Source of the DNA: Chara braunii
Lineage: Eukaryota; Streptophyta; Charophyceae; Charales; Characeae
DNA length: 50,597 nucleotides
Assembly (NCBI GenBank): GCA_003427395.1
Contig: BFEA01001009.1
Location: 59,491-110,087, forward strand
Direction: 5' to 3'
This document shows positions 20,500 to 32,036 of the stretch, piece after piece. How positions within the stretch are numbered: position 1 is the first letter of the stretch; the number at the start of each line of letters is the position of its first letter. The position numbers and the translations under genes are program-made. Under the pieces are notes generated by a model, which searched no databases, was not told the DNA's origin, and saw nothing but the letters and a program-made list of their open reading frames with translations.

Positions 20500-21714
20500 T
20501 AGGTCTGCAATGACTTGTTGGTTCCAGGGTGCCTGTAGTCTCACTCTGACGAGGCTGTACCATAGTTAGGGACAAATTCGTAATTTTGTTTGGCTGAGGA
20601 CTAACCGAGAGATCTGCCTGTATGGAAAATTTGCGAGGGACATATGTTTAAATATACAAATATGGGCCCAGTACTAACTCGATTTTCCTACAGCTACCCT
20701 AACTGCGAATAGCGGACCCAGGCTACCCCTAGGACAGACAGGCCATATGGGCCTACGCTGATAGACGGTCCTATAGCCTATAGCCGGGTAGGGATAGGCC
20801 CTAGAGGCCGAAACAGAAACGGTACCGGTCGGTCAGTCAGTCCGGTCTAGGTCGGTCTAGGCTAGTGGTAGAGTATAGATAGGATGGGGACATCGGTCCT
20901 GGGCTTTTGGCAGTTGACACTTCGTGGTGGAAGTTGTTGCGCACACGGTATCAGGTCGTGGTTGCTGATTCCGATGGTGGAGACAGCAGACATAGCCAGA
21001 CCTTCGGAGCGCTGACCAGACTGGGTCAACGCTGTCCGCTCTGACTCTCTGGGAGTCAAAGAGGTCTGGGCTATCAGAGGTCTGATGCGTTGGAGTACGT
21101 GGTGCACTGTTGACCCTCCTCAAAAGTAGGGTCCCAGTGGCGATGCAGCCATAGCTGCATCTTCTCAGAGATATCATCGTCTGGACTACATCTTCATCAG
21201 GGACTGTTGACGCTGAGCTTCTTTTTCATCATCTGGGTGGCGATTGGCTCTGGGATCCTGTTTCACTTTGGCGCAGGCCACTGAGTTGGATGTCAGGGTG
21301 GCGCTGGGTGTTACCTAGGGTTTCAGTGCTATTTTTAGCTGCTCAGTGTGTGTGGGGTTGAGGCGCTACCCCTATGAGGGTAGTGCAACAGGGTTCTGAG
21401 GATATTCAGGGAAAACGATGCTCTGAGTTTAATAAACAGTTATAATAGTGTGTTTGGGATGTCATCTCTTCATTGATTTCTGGCTGTGATCACTCGGTTG
21501 TCTTCTATGAATGATTATCGGGATCTGTGTGAAGAGAATTCACAGTTTGTGTGTTCTGTCACTTCGCTCCTCAGAGTCTTCCTCTGAGTTTCCTTCTGTT
21601 GGGCGGTGTGATACTCCACTACCTCTCCCCTTCCTTCTGTGCATGTATGGGCCTGTACGGGAGTTTCCGTGAGTGAATGTTGATGAAACTTCAACATACA
21701 ATCATGTTCATAAC
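20500..21714 (+). repeat. Family A LTR, left
   Basis: Nearly identical to 28,250-29,466. The right edge is fixed by the primer site that follows, ending in ATAAC. The left edge is approximate because the truncated copy continues the similarity further left. It contains GATGCAGC-CATA-GCTGCATC (hairpin at 21142-21161) and an AATAAA at 21431. Confidence 0.85.
21431..21436 (+). terminator. Candidate polyadenylation signal in left LTR
   Basis: AATAAA within TTTAATAAACAG, in the 3' third of the LTR, conserved in the right LTR. Confidence 0.5.
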
Positions 21715-21717
21715 AGT

Positions 21718-21729
21718 TGGTATCGAAGC
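21718..21729 (+). promoter_or_regulatory. Primer binding site, tRNA-Met-like
   Basis: TGGTATCGAAGC begins three bases after the LTR end. It matches 10 of 12 bases of TGGTATCAGAGC, the site complementary to the 3' end of initiator tRNA-Met used by many plant LTR elements. Confidence 0.7.
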
Positions 21730-23093
21730 AGATCGGACCTTGACGGTGGCGAGATGATGGACTGCGGCAGCCATCACCACCTGAGAGCTTCTGACGTCAG
21801 GTTTCATGTTGGAATCGCATCTTCAGGATTGCGCTCAGTAGGGTGTCGGTGAAGAGTGTGTGGCGAGTGGGTATGACACAGAGATTGGTGGCGATTTAGT
21901 GCTCAGTGGCCTGGGAGGCACTGAGGGGCTATTTTTAGCCCAGGCGTTGACTCTGCTGGTGGCGAGATACCTGGGGGTATGTCGAGTTTCAGATTATGGG
22001 CAAGATACAGTGAATCTGATTAGTGGAGGTTAATCGTCATACCAAGAACTACAGTATCACCAAGTTTCAGGAGATTTGGAACGTGGGAGCACCAGGAACA
22101 GTGAGTTGAAGAAACTGGCGAGATGGCAGCCATAGCCAGTTCAACTTCTTCTTCTAGTGTTTTGACCTAGAGTAAGTGTGTTCCGTAGCGAGTCTCATAG
22201 TTGTAATTAGACTGGGGATATTGAAATTGTATGTCTGTAGACAGTAAAAGTTGAAAATCACACTGCCTGACAACCATAGCTAATTCCCCTACCTATCTAC
22301 TTTGACTTCTACTGACTCTGTTTGACCTTCTTTCTGTCTCAAATTGCATCTTTGACTGTATTACAGTATTGCGATTCAGTATACACTGTGAATTGAGTAG
22401 TTCAGGGTCTGTATGTCTGTGATAATGGAATTCTGAGTACTGCGTTGCCATAGCTAGTGCTTGGGGCAGCTAGGGTTTGTCATATCTTAGGTTCTGTCCG
22501 TCAGAATTTCAGTCTGTCGGTCACCCTGAAATCGCAATTCAATATTGTGTCAGTGTTTGAAAACGCTCTGCTGGATTTGATGTTTTGAGTCAGGTACAGT
22601 GATATATGTACTTCGCCTCACCCATAGTGGGGCATACAACGTCCTACAGTGCCAGTGTCAGTAGTAGGAGTCTAAAAATAGCTTGATCAGCCATCCGCTG
22701 CATCTTGATTGACTACTGGGTTCTGTTGATTGCTACTGACTCTCTGCGCTATTCCCTCCTGTCTACTTACAGTCCAAGGTTTCATCCTGTCTATTGATTG
22801 ACAGTGATTCTGAGGTTGCCCTAAACTGGTTCTGGCTGTGAATGATAAATCGCAAGTTTGATTTTATCTGGGATTGCCCTAAACTGACCCAGAACAGCCC
22901 TCAGCGGCCTACAGAGGCTGAGCGCTCTTCTGCCTAATTCACCACGTCACTAGCGGTTAAAAGAGTAAAAATTTAGGGAAATATGACAGTTTCGGTGAAA
23001 AATTCGTCAAAATTCACCGAATTTTGGGTCTTCCATTAACCGCCTCTCTGTATTTGTCTGTCTATATTTATTTGACTGCTTAAGTGGTTTATT
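21730..23093 (+). other. Family A untranslated leader
   Basis: About 1.36 kb between primer site and gag, without a convincing gene. It contains several CATAGC words (for example near 22,127, 22,273 and 22,449). Confidence 0.6.
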
Positions 23094-24581
23094 ATGTCTG
23101 ACGTTGAGACAAAGATTGATGGAGGAGAAACTTCTGCTAACTCTCCTCAGTTTCCTCTCTCTCCTCTAGAGCAGGCTCCGCTTGAGACCGAGCAAGCTCG
23201 CCTCAAGGTAGAGGCCCAAATCCAGCGGTTGAAGAAGGAGATGGAGGAAGCTCAGGAGGCTAGTAGAAATGAAGAGAGGAGAAGACAACTACGCAACGAT
23301 GTGGAGAAGGTTGTCACAAGTGGTACCTCTAGTCAGTACAGTAAGGATACTGCTGAATTGGTGCTCCTAACAGACACCATCAACAGGTCCTACTTTTCTA
23401 ACTGGGACCAGAGGATACTCGCCCTCGAGACCCAAGGTTCTGCCATAGACCACAAGGTTGACAAGCTGGCAGCAAGCCTTGAGTCCCTGACGATGAGTGT
23501 GAACAACATTTTGCAGCATCTACAGCTACCTGTCCCTTCTCCCAAACCTCCTCAACCTTCTCCAGCGCCCTCTACACCATCTCACAGTCGGCCATCTTCA
23601 CCTGCTGGTTCCCATGTGTCCACTACCCTTGTGGCCTCTGGTACATCTGATCAGCGGCAGCCCAAGCTGACACCACCTCCCATGTATTCTGGGGAAGCCC
23701 CCAAGGTGGATGTCTCAGATTGGGTTACCGCCATGCAGGCATACCTGGGCAGGTTTGTATGTCCACAGGTGACAAAGGTAGGGACTATTCCGGGTCACCT
23801 GGAGAGGACTGCACTAAAATGGTGTACATCCTCTGCAGCGAAACATAATTTGCCCATGGACAAATGGGCACAACAGCTGAAGGTGGAGGGGTTGCTGCAG
23901 GCCCTGCGAGACCGGTTTGCAAACAGGGAACAAACCCGAAAAGCAGCAGATAAGATAATGTTGTTGGGCTCACGCAGATTTGAGGGTTCCCTGTCCAAGC
24001 TCTACAGCATGTTTGAGAGTTTGAAAGCTACTCCCGGTCTGGAGATGAGTGAGTCTGACCAGCTCACTCACTTCCTCCGCGCAGCGCCCCCAGACTACTC
24101 CATTGCCTTGTACTCTCAGGGCCACAAGGACTGGGGGTCCTTTGGCAAAGCGGCCCTGGACCTGGAGTCCCGGCTCAAGGTCCAGGAACCTTCTGAAGGA
24201 AGGAGGAGACCCTCTTCCAGGGGACAGCGCAGGAAGAAGGGTGGTTTGTTGAGGGCTGACACCGGTTCTGATTCTGATGCATCTCAGCGTGGCCGTGCTC
24301 CATCTGAGACTCCATCAGCATCAACAGTTGAGCCAGCCGTTCTTGCCCTGGCTGAGAACCTTGCTGCAATTTTCAAGGGAAAGACTGGGAACAACAGCAG
24401 CAGCAAGGGTTCAGCCAGCTGGAAGGGGAAAGGGAAGGGACGTGCCACTTCCCCTCAGACCCAGAGAGCTAATTCGCCACGAGACGTCCATTGGCCAGTT
24501 AACGTCATGTATCCTTCCACCCTTCCCTGGAGAGCGCTCAGGATCCAGGAAGGGCAATGGCAGAAAAAGGAAGGAACGTGA
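23094..24581 (+). CDS. Family A gag polyprotein, frameshifted at the 3' end
   Basis: Gag forms the virus-like particle of the element. The 495 codons start at an ATG after a stop-filled leader. Residues about 35-70 form a charged coiled coil (QIQRLKKEMEEAQEA). A Pro/Ser-rich linker follows (about 150-190). The capsid-like part starts near PPMYSGEAPKVDVSDWV, with WVTAMQAYLGRF and LLQALRDRFANREQ blocks typical of the Ty3/gypsy retrotransposon gag domain. A basic, Ser/Lys-rich tail closes it. The zinc knuckle CFRCEGDHFLKDC lies in another phase at about 24,583-24,625 and has one residue fewer than CX2CX4HX4C. A frameshift therefore separates it from the main frame. DNA at 24,709-24,740 makes an 11-bp-arm hairpin. 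Confidence 0.85.
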   Translation: MSDVETKIDGGETSANSPQFPLSPLEQAPLETEQARLKVEAQIQRLKKEMEEAQEASRNEERRRQLRNDVEKVVTSGTSSQYSKDTAELVLLTDTINRSYFSNWDQRILALETQGSAIDHKVDKLAASLESLTMSVNNILQHLQLPVPSPKPPQPSPAPSTPSHSRPSSPAGSHVSTTLVASGTSDQRQPKLTPPPMYSGEAPKVDVSDWVTAMQAYLGRFVCPQVTKVGTIPGHLERTALKWCTSSAAKHNLPMDKWAQQLKVEGLLQALRDRFANREQTRKAADKIMLLGSRRFEGSLSKLYSMFESLKATPGLEMSESDQLTHFLRAAPPDYSIALYSQGHKDWGSFGKAALDLESRLKVQEPSEGRRRPSSRGQRRKKGGLLRADTGSDSDASQRGRAPSETPSASTVEPAVLALAENLAAIFKGKTGNNSSSKGSASWKGKGKGRATSPQTQRANSPRDVHWPVNVMYPSTLPWRALRIQEGQWQKKEGT

Positions 24582-24680
24582 GGTTTGTTTTCGTTGCGAG
24601 GGGGACCACTTCCTGAAAGATTGTCCCTATATGCCTCGCAAACCTGGTTCTAGTTCAAAAAACTGGACCAGCAGAGGGAA

Positions 24681-26100
24681 GTGGAGTTGGCAGTTCCCCC
24701 CACTTGTGCTGATTCAGATTCTGACGAGTCTGAATCAGCATCTACCCTGAATGACTCTGTTGGAGTTGTTGAGTTAGGGTCCTTTACTTACGTGGACCCT
24801 GACCTGGATGAGACGTGGCAGGAAGATGACAGTCAGACTTTTGCTGATCTTTTCCTGTCTTTGCAGGAGAAGAAAAAGCATAAATCAGACCTCATCTTGC
24901 TGCGACCCTCCATCCTGGGAGCAAGGATCAAAAGGCTTATTAGACTGTGGGGCCATGCGGAACTTCGTCTCTCACAAGGCAGTCAGCAAGCTGCACCTGG
25001 ATGGGAGATTGGTGAAGTTGCAGCAGCCATTGGAAGTCCGTATCGGGGAGTCTTCCACAGTCCGAATTACCTCTGCTGTCAAAAACCTACCGGTTGTATT
25101 TGACAAGCAGGAGAAGGTCAGGCAGCGCCTGAACTTCTATGTATTTCCTAACGTGCCTTTTGATCTTGTGTTCTCCATGCAGTGGCTTGAGGCCACTAAC
25201 CCTAGTATCGACTGGCAGATCCCCAGGGTAGAGCTCCCTGACTGTAGAGGGGACTATCAGCCTTGTGTCCTGGCTGTTGAGTACCACCCCGTCAGCACTT
25301 GCTATTGTATGAGGGCACACGAGTTCTTTCAGCTCTCCTGCCAGACTGCCCACACACGTCTGTTTGTTGCATATGTGAAACGGACTGGTGTGGATGTTGC
25401 TCCTTGTCTCTCACCGATTCAGCAGGTTTTGGACCGGTATCCAGACCTGATGCAGGAGCCTACTGGACTTGTCCGTAGGCAGACCCAGCATAGGATTGAG
25501 CTCCTGCCAGGTGCGGTCCCTCCCAAGGGCCGTATCTACAGGATGTCACCCACTGAACTCGATGAGCTCAGGAGATAGCTTGAGACCCTGACCAGCAAGG
25601 GCTGGATCAGACCCAGCACATCTGAATTTGGGGCTCCATTTCTCTTTGTCCCAAAGGGGAATGGAGAATTCAGGATGTGTGTAGACTACAGGGGTCTTAA
25701 CAAAATCACTAGGAAGTCTACAGAGCCCCTTCCTAGGATCCATGATCTGCTGGACATGGTGCAGGGGTGCACAATCTTTAGCAAGATCGATCTCAAATCT
25801 GGCTACCACCAGATTGAGATGGCTGAAGGCGATGTCCACAAGACTGCTTTCAAGACCAGATACGACACCTATGAGTACCTGGTCATGCCTTTCGGTCTTT
25901 GCAATGCCCCTTGCACATTCCAGACAGAGATGCATCGCATACTCAGGCCTTACCTGGACAGGTTTGTAGTTGTATACCTGGACAATATCCTGGTATTCAG
26001 TCGATCTGTAGAGGAGCATGCACAACATCTGGCTCTGGTTCTCCAGGCACTACATGAGGCCCAGTATAAGATGAACAGGGAAAGTCCTCCTTTGGAGTGA
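24681..26100 (+). pseudogene. Family A protease and reverse transcriptase (first half), inactive
   Basis: The protease is marked by GLLDCGAMRNFVSHKAV (DCGA in place of D(S/T)GA) and FDLVFSMQWL. The reverse transcriptase has [35 protein letters not shown] and MPFGLCNAP. The catalytic box reads [11 protein letters not shown] instead of YLDD, so one metal-binding Asp is lost. A TAG at 25,576-25,578 stands where related elements have Gln (CAG-to-TAG). The frame shifts near 24,900 (into the protease) and near 26,090. It would be dead without correction of several lesions. Confidence 0.88.
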
Positions 26101-26552
26101 CTTCTTTGACTTATTTAGGACATGTAATCTCTGGGGAAGGGTTGGCCCGTGAAGCAACAGAGGTTGTTGCGATTCAGGACTGGCCACAACCTACCACAGT
26201 ACGTGATGTCCGGTCGTTTTTGGGTCTTGCATCATATTACAGAAAGTTCGTTAAGAACATTTATGCTATTGTTGCACCCCTGACTGACCTTACAAAGAAA
26301 GACACCCACTTTCTTTGGACATTCGACTGTCAACAGGCTTTTACACGCCTCAAGGAGACCTTGATGCATGCACCTGTTCTGAAGCTACCTGACCCTACCT
26401 TGCCCTGTATGAGTAAGAAGATCAAAGTAAAAAAGCTGCAGGATTTCACGTACGAGAAAGAGCTATATGCTCTAGTGTCAACGCTAAAGCATTGGAAGCA
26501 TTTCCTCATGGGCCGACACTTCCATATCTATTCAGATCATTCCACCTTATAG
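26097..26552 (+). pseudogene. Family A RT thumb/connection and deleted RNase H
   Basis: In a shifted phase the frame gives TYLGHVISGEG, RSFLGLASYYRKFV and FTRLKETLMHAPVLKLPDP. It then jumps directly to YEKELYALVSTLKHWKHFL. The stretch with the RNase H catalytic TDAS block, about 50 residues compared with family B, is missing. It ends at a TAG inside HSTLQW-like sequence. Confidence 0.85.
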
Positions 26553-26555
26553 TGG

Positions 26556-27725
26556 ATGAAGCCCCAAGGGGAACTGAATGACAAGCTTGCGCGCTACATT
26601 CAGTTCATTGATCTCTTCGACTTTGAACTGAAACACAAGAAGGGTTGCTACAATCGTGTAGCAGACGCCCTTTCTCATAGGCCTGACGCTCTTTGCATGA
26701 TCTCCTCTACTCATACTTTTAGGGAGAGCACCTGTCAGACCATCACCCAGCTATTCTCACAGGACCCGACTTTTGGCTTGATCGTAAGGAATCTGCAGAC
26801 TGATCCTGCCTCTAAACCAGTATACATTCTGGTCTCAGGTTTGCTGTACACTTGCAGCAGAGGAGAGGAGCGTTTGTGTATCCCTCAGGACCGCCAGCTG
26901 AGAACACTCATGATGTGTGAGTGCCATGACGCTCGCGGCCACTTTGGGGCCTTAAAGTCATTGGCAGCCTTGTCGCAGCGGTTCTTCTGGCCAGAGATAA
27001 GGAAAGACCTGCTGCACTACGTTGAAACCTATGAGTTGTGCCAGTGGAGCAGGGTCGTTCGTCGACCTCACCTTGGCCTGCTACAGCCACTTCCCATACT
27101 TGAGGCACCAGCACAGTCGGTGTCCATCGACTTCAATGACCTGGGGAGGACTACTCCTCGTGGTATGAGTCAGGTCATGGTGTGTGTGGACAAGTTCTCT
27201 AACTACGCAAAGCTTATCCCTTTGCCAGAGGAAGCCAGAGTCCCGACCGTGCAGGCGGCCTTTGCTGACAGGTGGGTTACTCACCATGGACCACACACCT
27301 CTATTGTCAGTGATAAAGATCTCCGGTTCTGGAGTAGTGAATGGCAGTCCTATTGCAAGGACTACCTTCATTCCAGACTGGATATGACATCTGGTCGTCA
27401 TCCTGAAGCTAGTGGGCACGCTGAAGTGATCAACCAGATTCTTTTCAAGTTGCTGCATCCTGTGATCAGCCCTGATCAACAGGATTGGGATCTCCATCTA
27501 GGACGGGCACAGCTAGTGTACAACACGTCTGTACACTCCTCCACAGGGTTCACCCCTTATCGATTGCACTGGGGTCGTGAGCCACGGCAGCCTCTTGATT
27601 ACATCATCGATAAGGCTACCCCTAGACTGACTCCTGGGGCTGCAGAGTTCACAAGACAGTACCAGAGGGATATCAAACGAGCCAAAGTTAACCTGCACAA
27701 AGCCCAAAAGGCTATGATCCAGTAG
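26556..27725 (+). pseudogene. Family A integrase
   Basis: It continues in phase after the TAG at 26,550. The zinc-binding part has CHDARGHFG and LCQW, with the first Cys of the CxxC pair replaced by Tyr. The DDE core is complete: VSIDFNDL, SIVSDKDLRF and, about 35 residues on, SGHAEVIN. Core and C-terminal parts follow in one open frame. The stop at 27,724 is CAG-to-TAG, as the truncated copy reads CAGCAG at that place. Confidence 0.85.
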
Positions 27726-28223
27726 GCTAACAAGCATCGTCAACCATCGCCCATCCGTGTTGGTGACTGGGTCTAGGTACTCAGTTCTGAGTTATTGCGG
27801 GAGGAGGACATTTCACCCAAGCTGTTAACATGTTACATGGGTCCATAGCAGGTTTTAGACACAGTGGGAGCTGACCGTTTCGGACCATCTTATCATGTGG
27901 ATGTCCCACTGCATCTACAAACCTACCCTGTCTTTCATGCATCCAAGCTGTTGCCATTTGTCCCAGCTGATGCATTTCCAGACAAGCCTCCCCAATTTGG
28001 TCCCCCGATCCCTGGGAAGGGATATGAGGTGGAAAAAGTTGAGGATGAGTATGGTACAGGCCCGGATACGAAGTACCTTGTGAAGTTTCTCTACCAGCCC
28101 CATTCTGAGGATCGCTGGTTTACTCGCAAGGAGCTTCAGAAAACAGCAAAGTCTGTTATCCTCAAGTTCGAGGTTGTGCAGAGGGGAGAACCCCTTCGAC
28201 GCTATGCACACCTACACCCCTAG
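27726..28223 (+). pseudogene. Family A integrase tail and chromodomain
   Basis: The first part has two TGG-to-TAG stops relative to the other copy (near 27,774 and 27,847). From 27864 it is open to the stop at 28223. GYEVEKVEDEYGTG and KYLVKFLYQPHSEDRWFTRKEL look like a chromodomain, which in chromoviruses directs insertion into marked chromatin. Confidence 0.8.
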
Positions 28224-28249
28224 CTCGGAGGTCCTCGCTCCGGGGGAAG

Positions 28250-29466
28250 GTAGGTCTACAATGACTTGCTGGTTCCAGGGTGTCTGTAGCCTCACTCTGA
28301 CGAGGCTGTACCATAGTTAGGGACAAATTCGTAATTTTGTTTGGTCGAGGACTAACCGAGAGATCTGTCTATATGGGAAATTCGCGAGGGACATATGTTT
28401 AAATATACAAATATGGGCCCAGTACTAACTCGATTTTCCTACAGCTACCCTAATTGCGAATAGCGGACCCGGGCTACCCCTAGGACAGACAGGCCCTATG
28501 GGCCTACGCTGATAGACGGTCCTATAGCCTATAGCCGGGTAGGGATAGGCCCTAGAGGCCGAAACAGAAACGGTACCGGTTGGTCAGTCAGTCTGGTCTA
28601 GGTCGGTCTAGGCTAGTGGTAGAGTATAGATAGGATGGGGACATCGGTCCTGGGGTTTTGGCAGTTGACACTTCGTGGTGGAAGTTGCTGCACACACGGT
28701 ATCAGGTCATGGTTGCTGATTCCAGTGGTGGAGACGACAAACATAGCCAGACCTTTGGAGCGCTGACCGGACTGGGGTCAACGCTGTCCGCTCTGACTCT
28801 CTGGGAGTCAAAGCGGTCTGTGCTATCAGAGGTCTGATGCGTTGGAGTACGTGCTGCACTGTTGACCCTCCTCAAAAGTAGGGTCCCAGTGGCGATGCAG
28901 CCATAGCTGCATCTTCTCAGAGATATCATCGTGTGGACTACATCTTCATCAGGGACAATTGACGCTGAGCTTCTTCTTCATCATCTGGGTGGCGATTGGC
29001 TCTGGGAGCCTGTTTCACTTTGGCGCAGGCCACTGAGTTGGATGTCGGGGTGGCGTTGGGTGTTACCTGGGGTTTCGGTGCTATTTTTAGCTGCTCAGTG
29101 TGTGTGGGGTTGAGGCGCTACCCCTCTGAGGGTAGCGCAACAGGGTTCTGAGGATATTCAGGGAAAACAATGCTCTGAGTTTAATAAACAGTTATAACAT
29201 TGTGTTTGGGTTGTCATCTCTTTATTGATTTCTCGTTGTGATCACTCGGTTGTCTTCTATGAATGATTGTTGGGATCTGTGTGGAGAGAATTCACAGTTT
29301 GTGTGTTCTGTCACTTCGCTCCTCTGAGTCTTCCGCTAAGTTTCCTTCTGTTGGGCGGTGTGATACTCCACTACCTCTCCCCTTCCTTCTGTGCATGTAT
29401 GGGCGTGTACGGGAGTTTCCGTGAGTGAGTGTTGATAAAACTTCAACAGACAATCATGTTCATAAC
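28250..29466 (+). repeat. Family A LTR, right
   Basis: Near-identical to 20,500-21,714. A purine-rich CGGGGGAAGG at about 28,240 is the probable polypurine tract. It ends CATAAC at 29466, followed by unrelated sequence. An AATAAA lies at 29183-29188. Confidence 0.85.
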
Positions 29467-29479
29467 GCAGTGCTGTGTC

Positions 29480-30390
29480 AATTCCTGACAACCTGTCCTC
29501 CTTACTCCCATTACTATCAGCACCCGTGAGCCACCCGTCATATGCCAGTCTCGTCTCCACTGCAACCAGCTCTTTAACCGCATGGTTCTTCATAACGTAC
29601 TTCACCTTCTTCAACTTGCACAACTGTTTTAACTCCGGAACACTCTTGGCCTTTCAAACTCTCCCTCTGATCTAGGACAAAATCCATCACCCGTTCCTTG
29701 GAGCAGGACGCTACAGCTCCCTCCTTTCTTGTGTCCTCAACCGCAACTTCTTTCCCTTTCCTCGAGACCATTGTGCGTCTTTTTGTGACTGGTGGAGCCT
29801 CACACACATATCTGTGTCACCTAACCCTCGCCCATAGCCATCTAAGTTGAGTCTCCTCTTCGGATTTGGGTACAGCCCAGCTCCCACCCTCCCTGGTTTG
29901 TTGGGCTCGGCACGCTCTAGAAACCGCCGCAAACTATCATGTAATCTCGCATTCCTCTCCTCAGAAGCTGTCAGCGTTGCGTTCACATGGTCTCTGATTT
30001 TTTCTTCCAGAGCAGTCAATTGCTTGTTGAACGCTTGTGCTGCCGTTGCTTCAATGATAGGTTGCATACGCCGTCTTTTTGCTTCCTCCCTTTGCTTTGC
30101 GTCCTCCACTCTCTGGCTCTCCTCTTCAAGCCCCTGTTCACCTTTCCTCCTCTCTTCAGCCTCCTACCTTTGGCTGTCGACAAACAGCAGTAGCTTATCC
30201 ATTCTCTCATCTCCAACATTTACTCTCGGCTGGTAGTTAGCTCCCTGCCCTTAACCTCTCGGGCCATAGTTGTCCCGCCCTTGGCCTTGCCACTGCCTCC
30301 CATTATTCTTATTCGGACAGTCACAAGCAAAATGTCCATATTCACCATAAGTGTAACACTCCCCGCTGCCTGATCTGACACGTGTGAAAC
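29480..30390 (-). pseudogene. Zinc-knuckle and coiled-coil protein fragment
   Basis: On the minus strand, ECYTYGEYGHFACDCP near 30,310-30,355 resembles a CCHC knuckle (CX2CX4HX4C) with the second Cys changed to Tyr. A Gly/Gln/Arg-rich stretch follows. Then comes a long Glu/Lys/Arg coiled coil from about 30,220 to 29,900 (AFNKQLTALEEKIRDHVNAT) with two in-frame stops. It resembles the N-terminal part of a mobile-element nucleic-acid-binding protein. No enzymatic domain is seen. It lies between the family A and family B elements and is cut by both. Confidence 0.5.
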
Positions 30391-30399
30391 GGTATTCAC

Positions 30400-31310
30400 C
30401 AGTTCGCAGGAGCCGATGCAGATCCCAGGGTTCGATCCCTAATCTCCACCTTACTTGTGTACAGTACCTGTGTCGGCCCCTAGAGTTGAACCCGTGACCT
30501 GTGTATTTGTAACAGTTGGTAGGTCGTCGTAGGGTCTATAGGTAGCAGGGGTTCGATCTATAGACCTGTCAAGTAGGAGTCTTAGTCAGGTCTAGAAGTC
30601 GTAGCTGTAGTTTTCCCGAAAGGTCAAGGTCGTAGCTGCTACAGTCCAGAAGGGTCAAGTCGTAGCTGCTACAGTCACGAAAGGCCAAGTCTATGGCCTT
30701 CCGGAAGGTCCCAGTAGTGGCCTTTCGAAGTTGCCCACATTTAGACTGAGGCAAGTGGGCAAGTGGTGAGGCAAGTGGTGGAGTCTGCCCGTGCTGAGTC
30801 AGCAGTCCCAGTCCTAGGTAGTCTGGTCTAGTCAAGCAAGTACCGCATGGGATTATGTGGACTTCAGGCATGGGGAAGGGCCAGACCAACGAGCTACAAA
30901 AGTATAAATCAAGAGGCAACGCCCAGCCATTCATTCATTCCTGCCTGAGCCATGCGGAAGCGCTGCCACAACGACTTGTCCAAGGAGGTCTGCAGTGAGC
31001 CCGGAGTCGGAGTGAGCGAGAGAGAAGGAGCGTAGCATAGTGATAGGGTAGTTGCGGCCATAGTCGCCACAGCTGTAGCGAAGGTTCAGTGTGTGTGTGT
31101 GTGAGTGTTCAGAGAGTCGCGTGTGGGATATCCAGGGTGATCCGGTGTATGTGAACAGAGAGTTGTTTGGGCGCTGGGTCGCCATAGCTGTTGAAAGTGA
31201 ACTTGTATCTGGGTTGCCATATCTCTGAGTTTTGAGTGGGCGCATGTCGCCAGTTGCTGCGCTACTGTTTGTGTGCATGTCAAGTGTGAATGAAAGCGAG
31301 TCTGATTGCA
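30400..31310 (+). repeat. Family B 5' LTR (left edge uncertain)
   Basis: The right edge is set by the primer site at 31312. The left edge cannot be placed because no second copy is in the window. It carries a TATA box, CATAGC words, and three T-arm-like GGTTCGATCC or GTTCAA motifs near 30,430-30,560. Confidence 0.6.
30903..30909 (+). promoter_or_regulatory. TATA box of the family B LTR
   Basis: TATAAAT in AAAAGTATAAATCAAGAGG, about 400 bp before the LTR end. This is suitable spacing for the U3/R boundary. Confidence 0.6.
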
Positions 31311-31311
31311 T

Positions 31312-31323
31312 TGGTATCGGAGC
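31312..31323 (+). promoter_or_regulatory. Primer binding site, tRNA-Met-like
   Basis: TGGTATCGGAGC matches 11 of 12 bases of the initiator-tRNA-Met site and directly follows the LTR end ATTGCA. Confidence 0.75.
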
Positions 31324-31483
31324 TGGTACCCGCTATTCCATGCGCGCCGTCGTGCGCAGGGAGTGATGCGCCATAGCTGAGGTGGCCGCCACGAGAAGAA
31401 GTCCGCCATAGCGGACCTGAAGGTTGGAGAAGCCGCCGCGCACCTGCAGAGAAGACCACGACAAAGAAGAAGACCGAGAGAGA

Positions 31484-31546
31484 GAGAGAGAGAGAGAGAG
31501 ANNNNNNNNNNNNNNNNNNNNNNNNNNNNNNNNNNNNNNNNNNNNN

Positions 31547-31611
<65 letters not shown>
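31484..31611. repeat. (GA)n microsatellite with a 45-N gap
   Basis: GA on both sides of N 31502-31546. A second GA tract lies at about 31,691-31,731. Confidence 0.95.
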
Positions 31612-31617
<6 letters not shown>

Positions 31618-31680
31618 GGAAAGGTTGAGTGACACAAGATTGGGTTACTACGTACCTGCTGCGCTGGAGATATCGCTACG

Positions 31681-31735
<55 letters not shown>

Positions 31736-31909
31736 GCAGTGCAAGTTTGGCTGTTACGTACCTGTGAAGTGCAGTCCCATGAAGAAGAAGGAGGCGGCCG
31801 TAGCCGCGGAGCTTGACGACGGAGTGACGAAGGAGGGAGAGAGAGCGGACAGAGGGAGAGACTGAGAAGGTAGAGAGAAGCCATAGCCGAGGAGCCGAAG
31901 AGAAAGACG

Positions 31910-31940
<31 letters not shown>

Positions 31941-32036
31941 AAGGAGACTGTCGGGGTGAAAGGAGGCGAGGAAGGTGAAGGGAAGAAGAAGGTTGGTGAG
32001 GGACAGCGAAGCCGGCAGCCATAGCCAACCGGGGGA

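Larger units (their letters stand above)
20500..29466 (+). mobile_element. Family A chromovirus (Ty3/gypsy), second copy with both LTRs
   Basis: Order is LTR, primer site, leader, gag, protease-RT-RNase H, integrase, chromodomain, LTR. The left LTR is also the right LTR of the truncated copy before it. Several stops, frameshifts, a lost RT Asp and a deleted RNase H portion make it inactive. Confidence 0.88.

Noticed and set aside
30400-30570. tRNA gene suggested by GGGTTCGATCCCT and nearby GTTCAACTC
   Set aside because: Only T-arm-like pieces are present and no full cloverleaf could be built on either strand.
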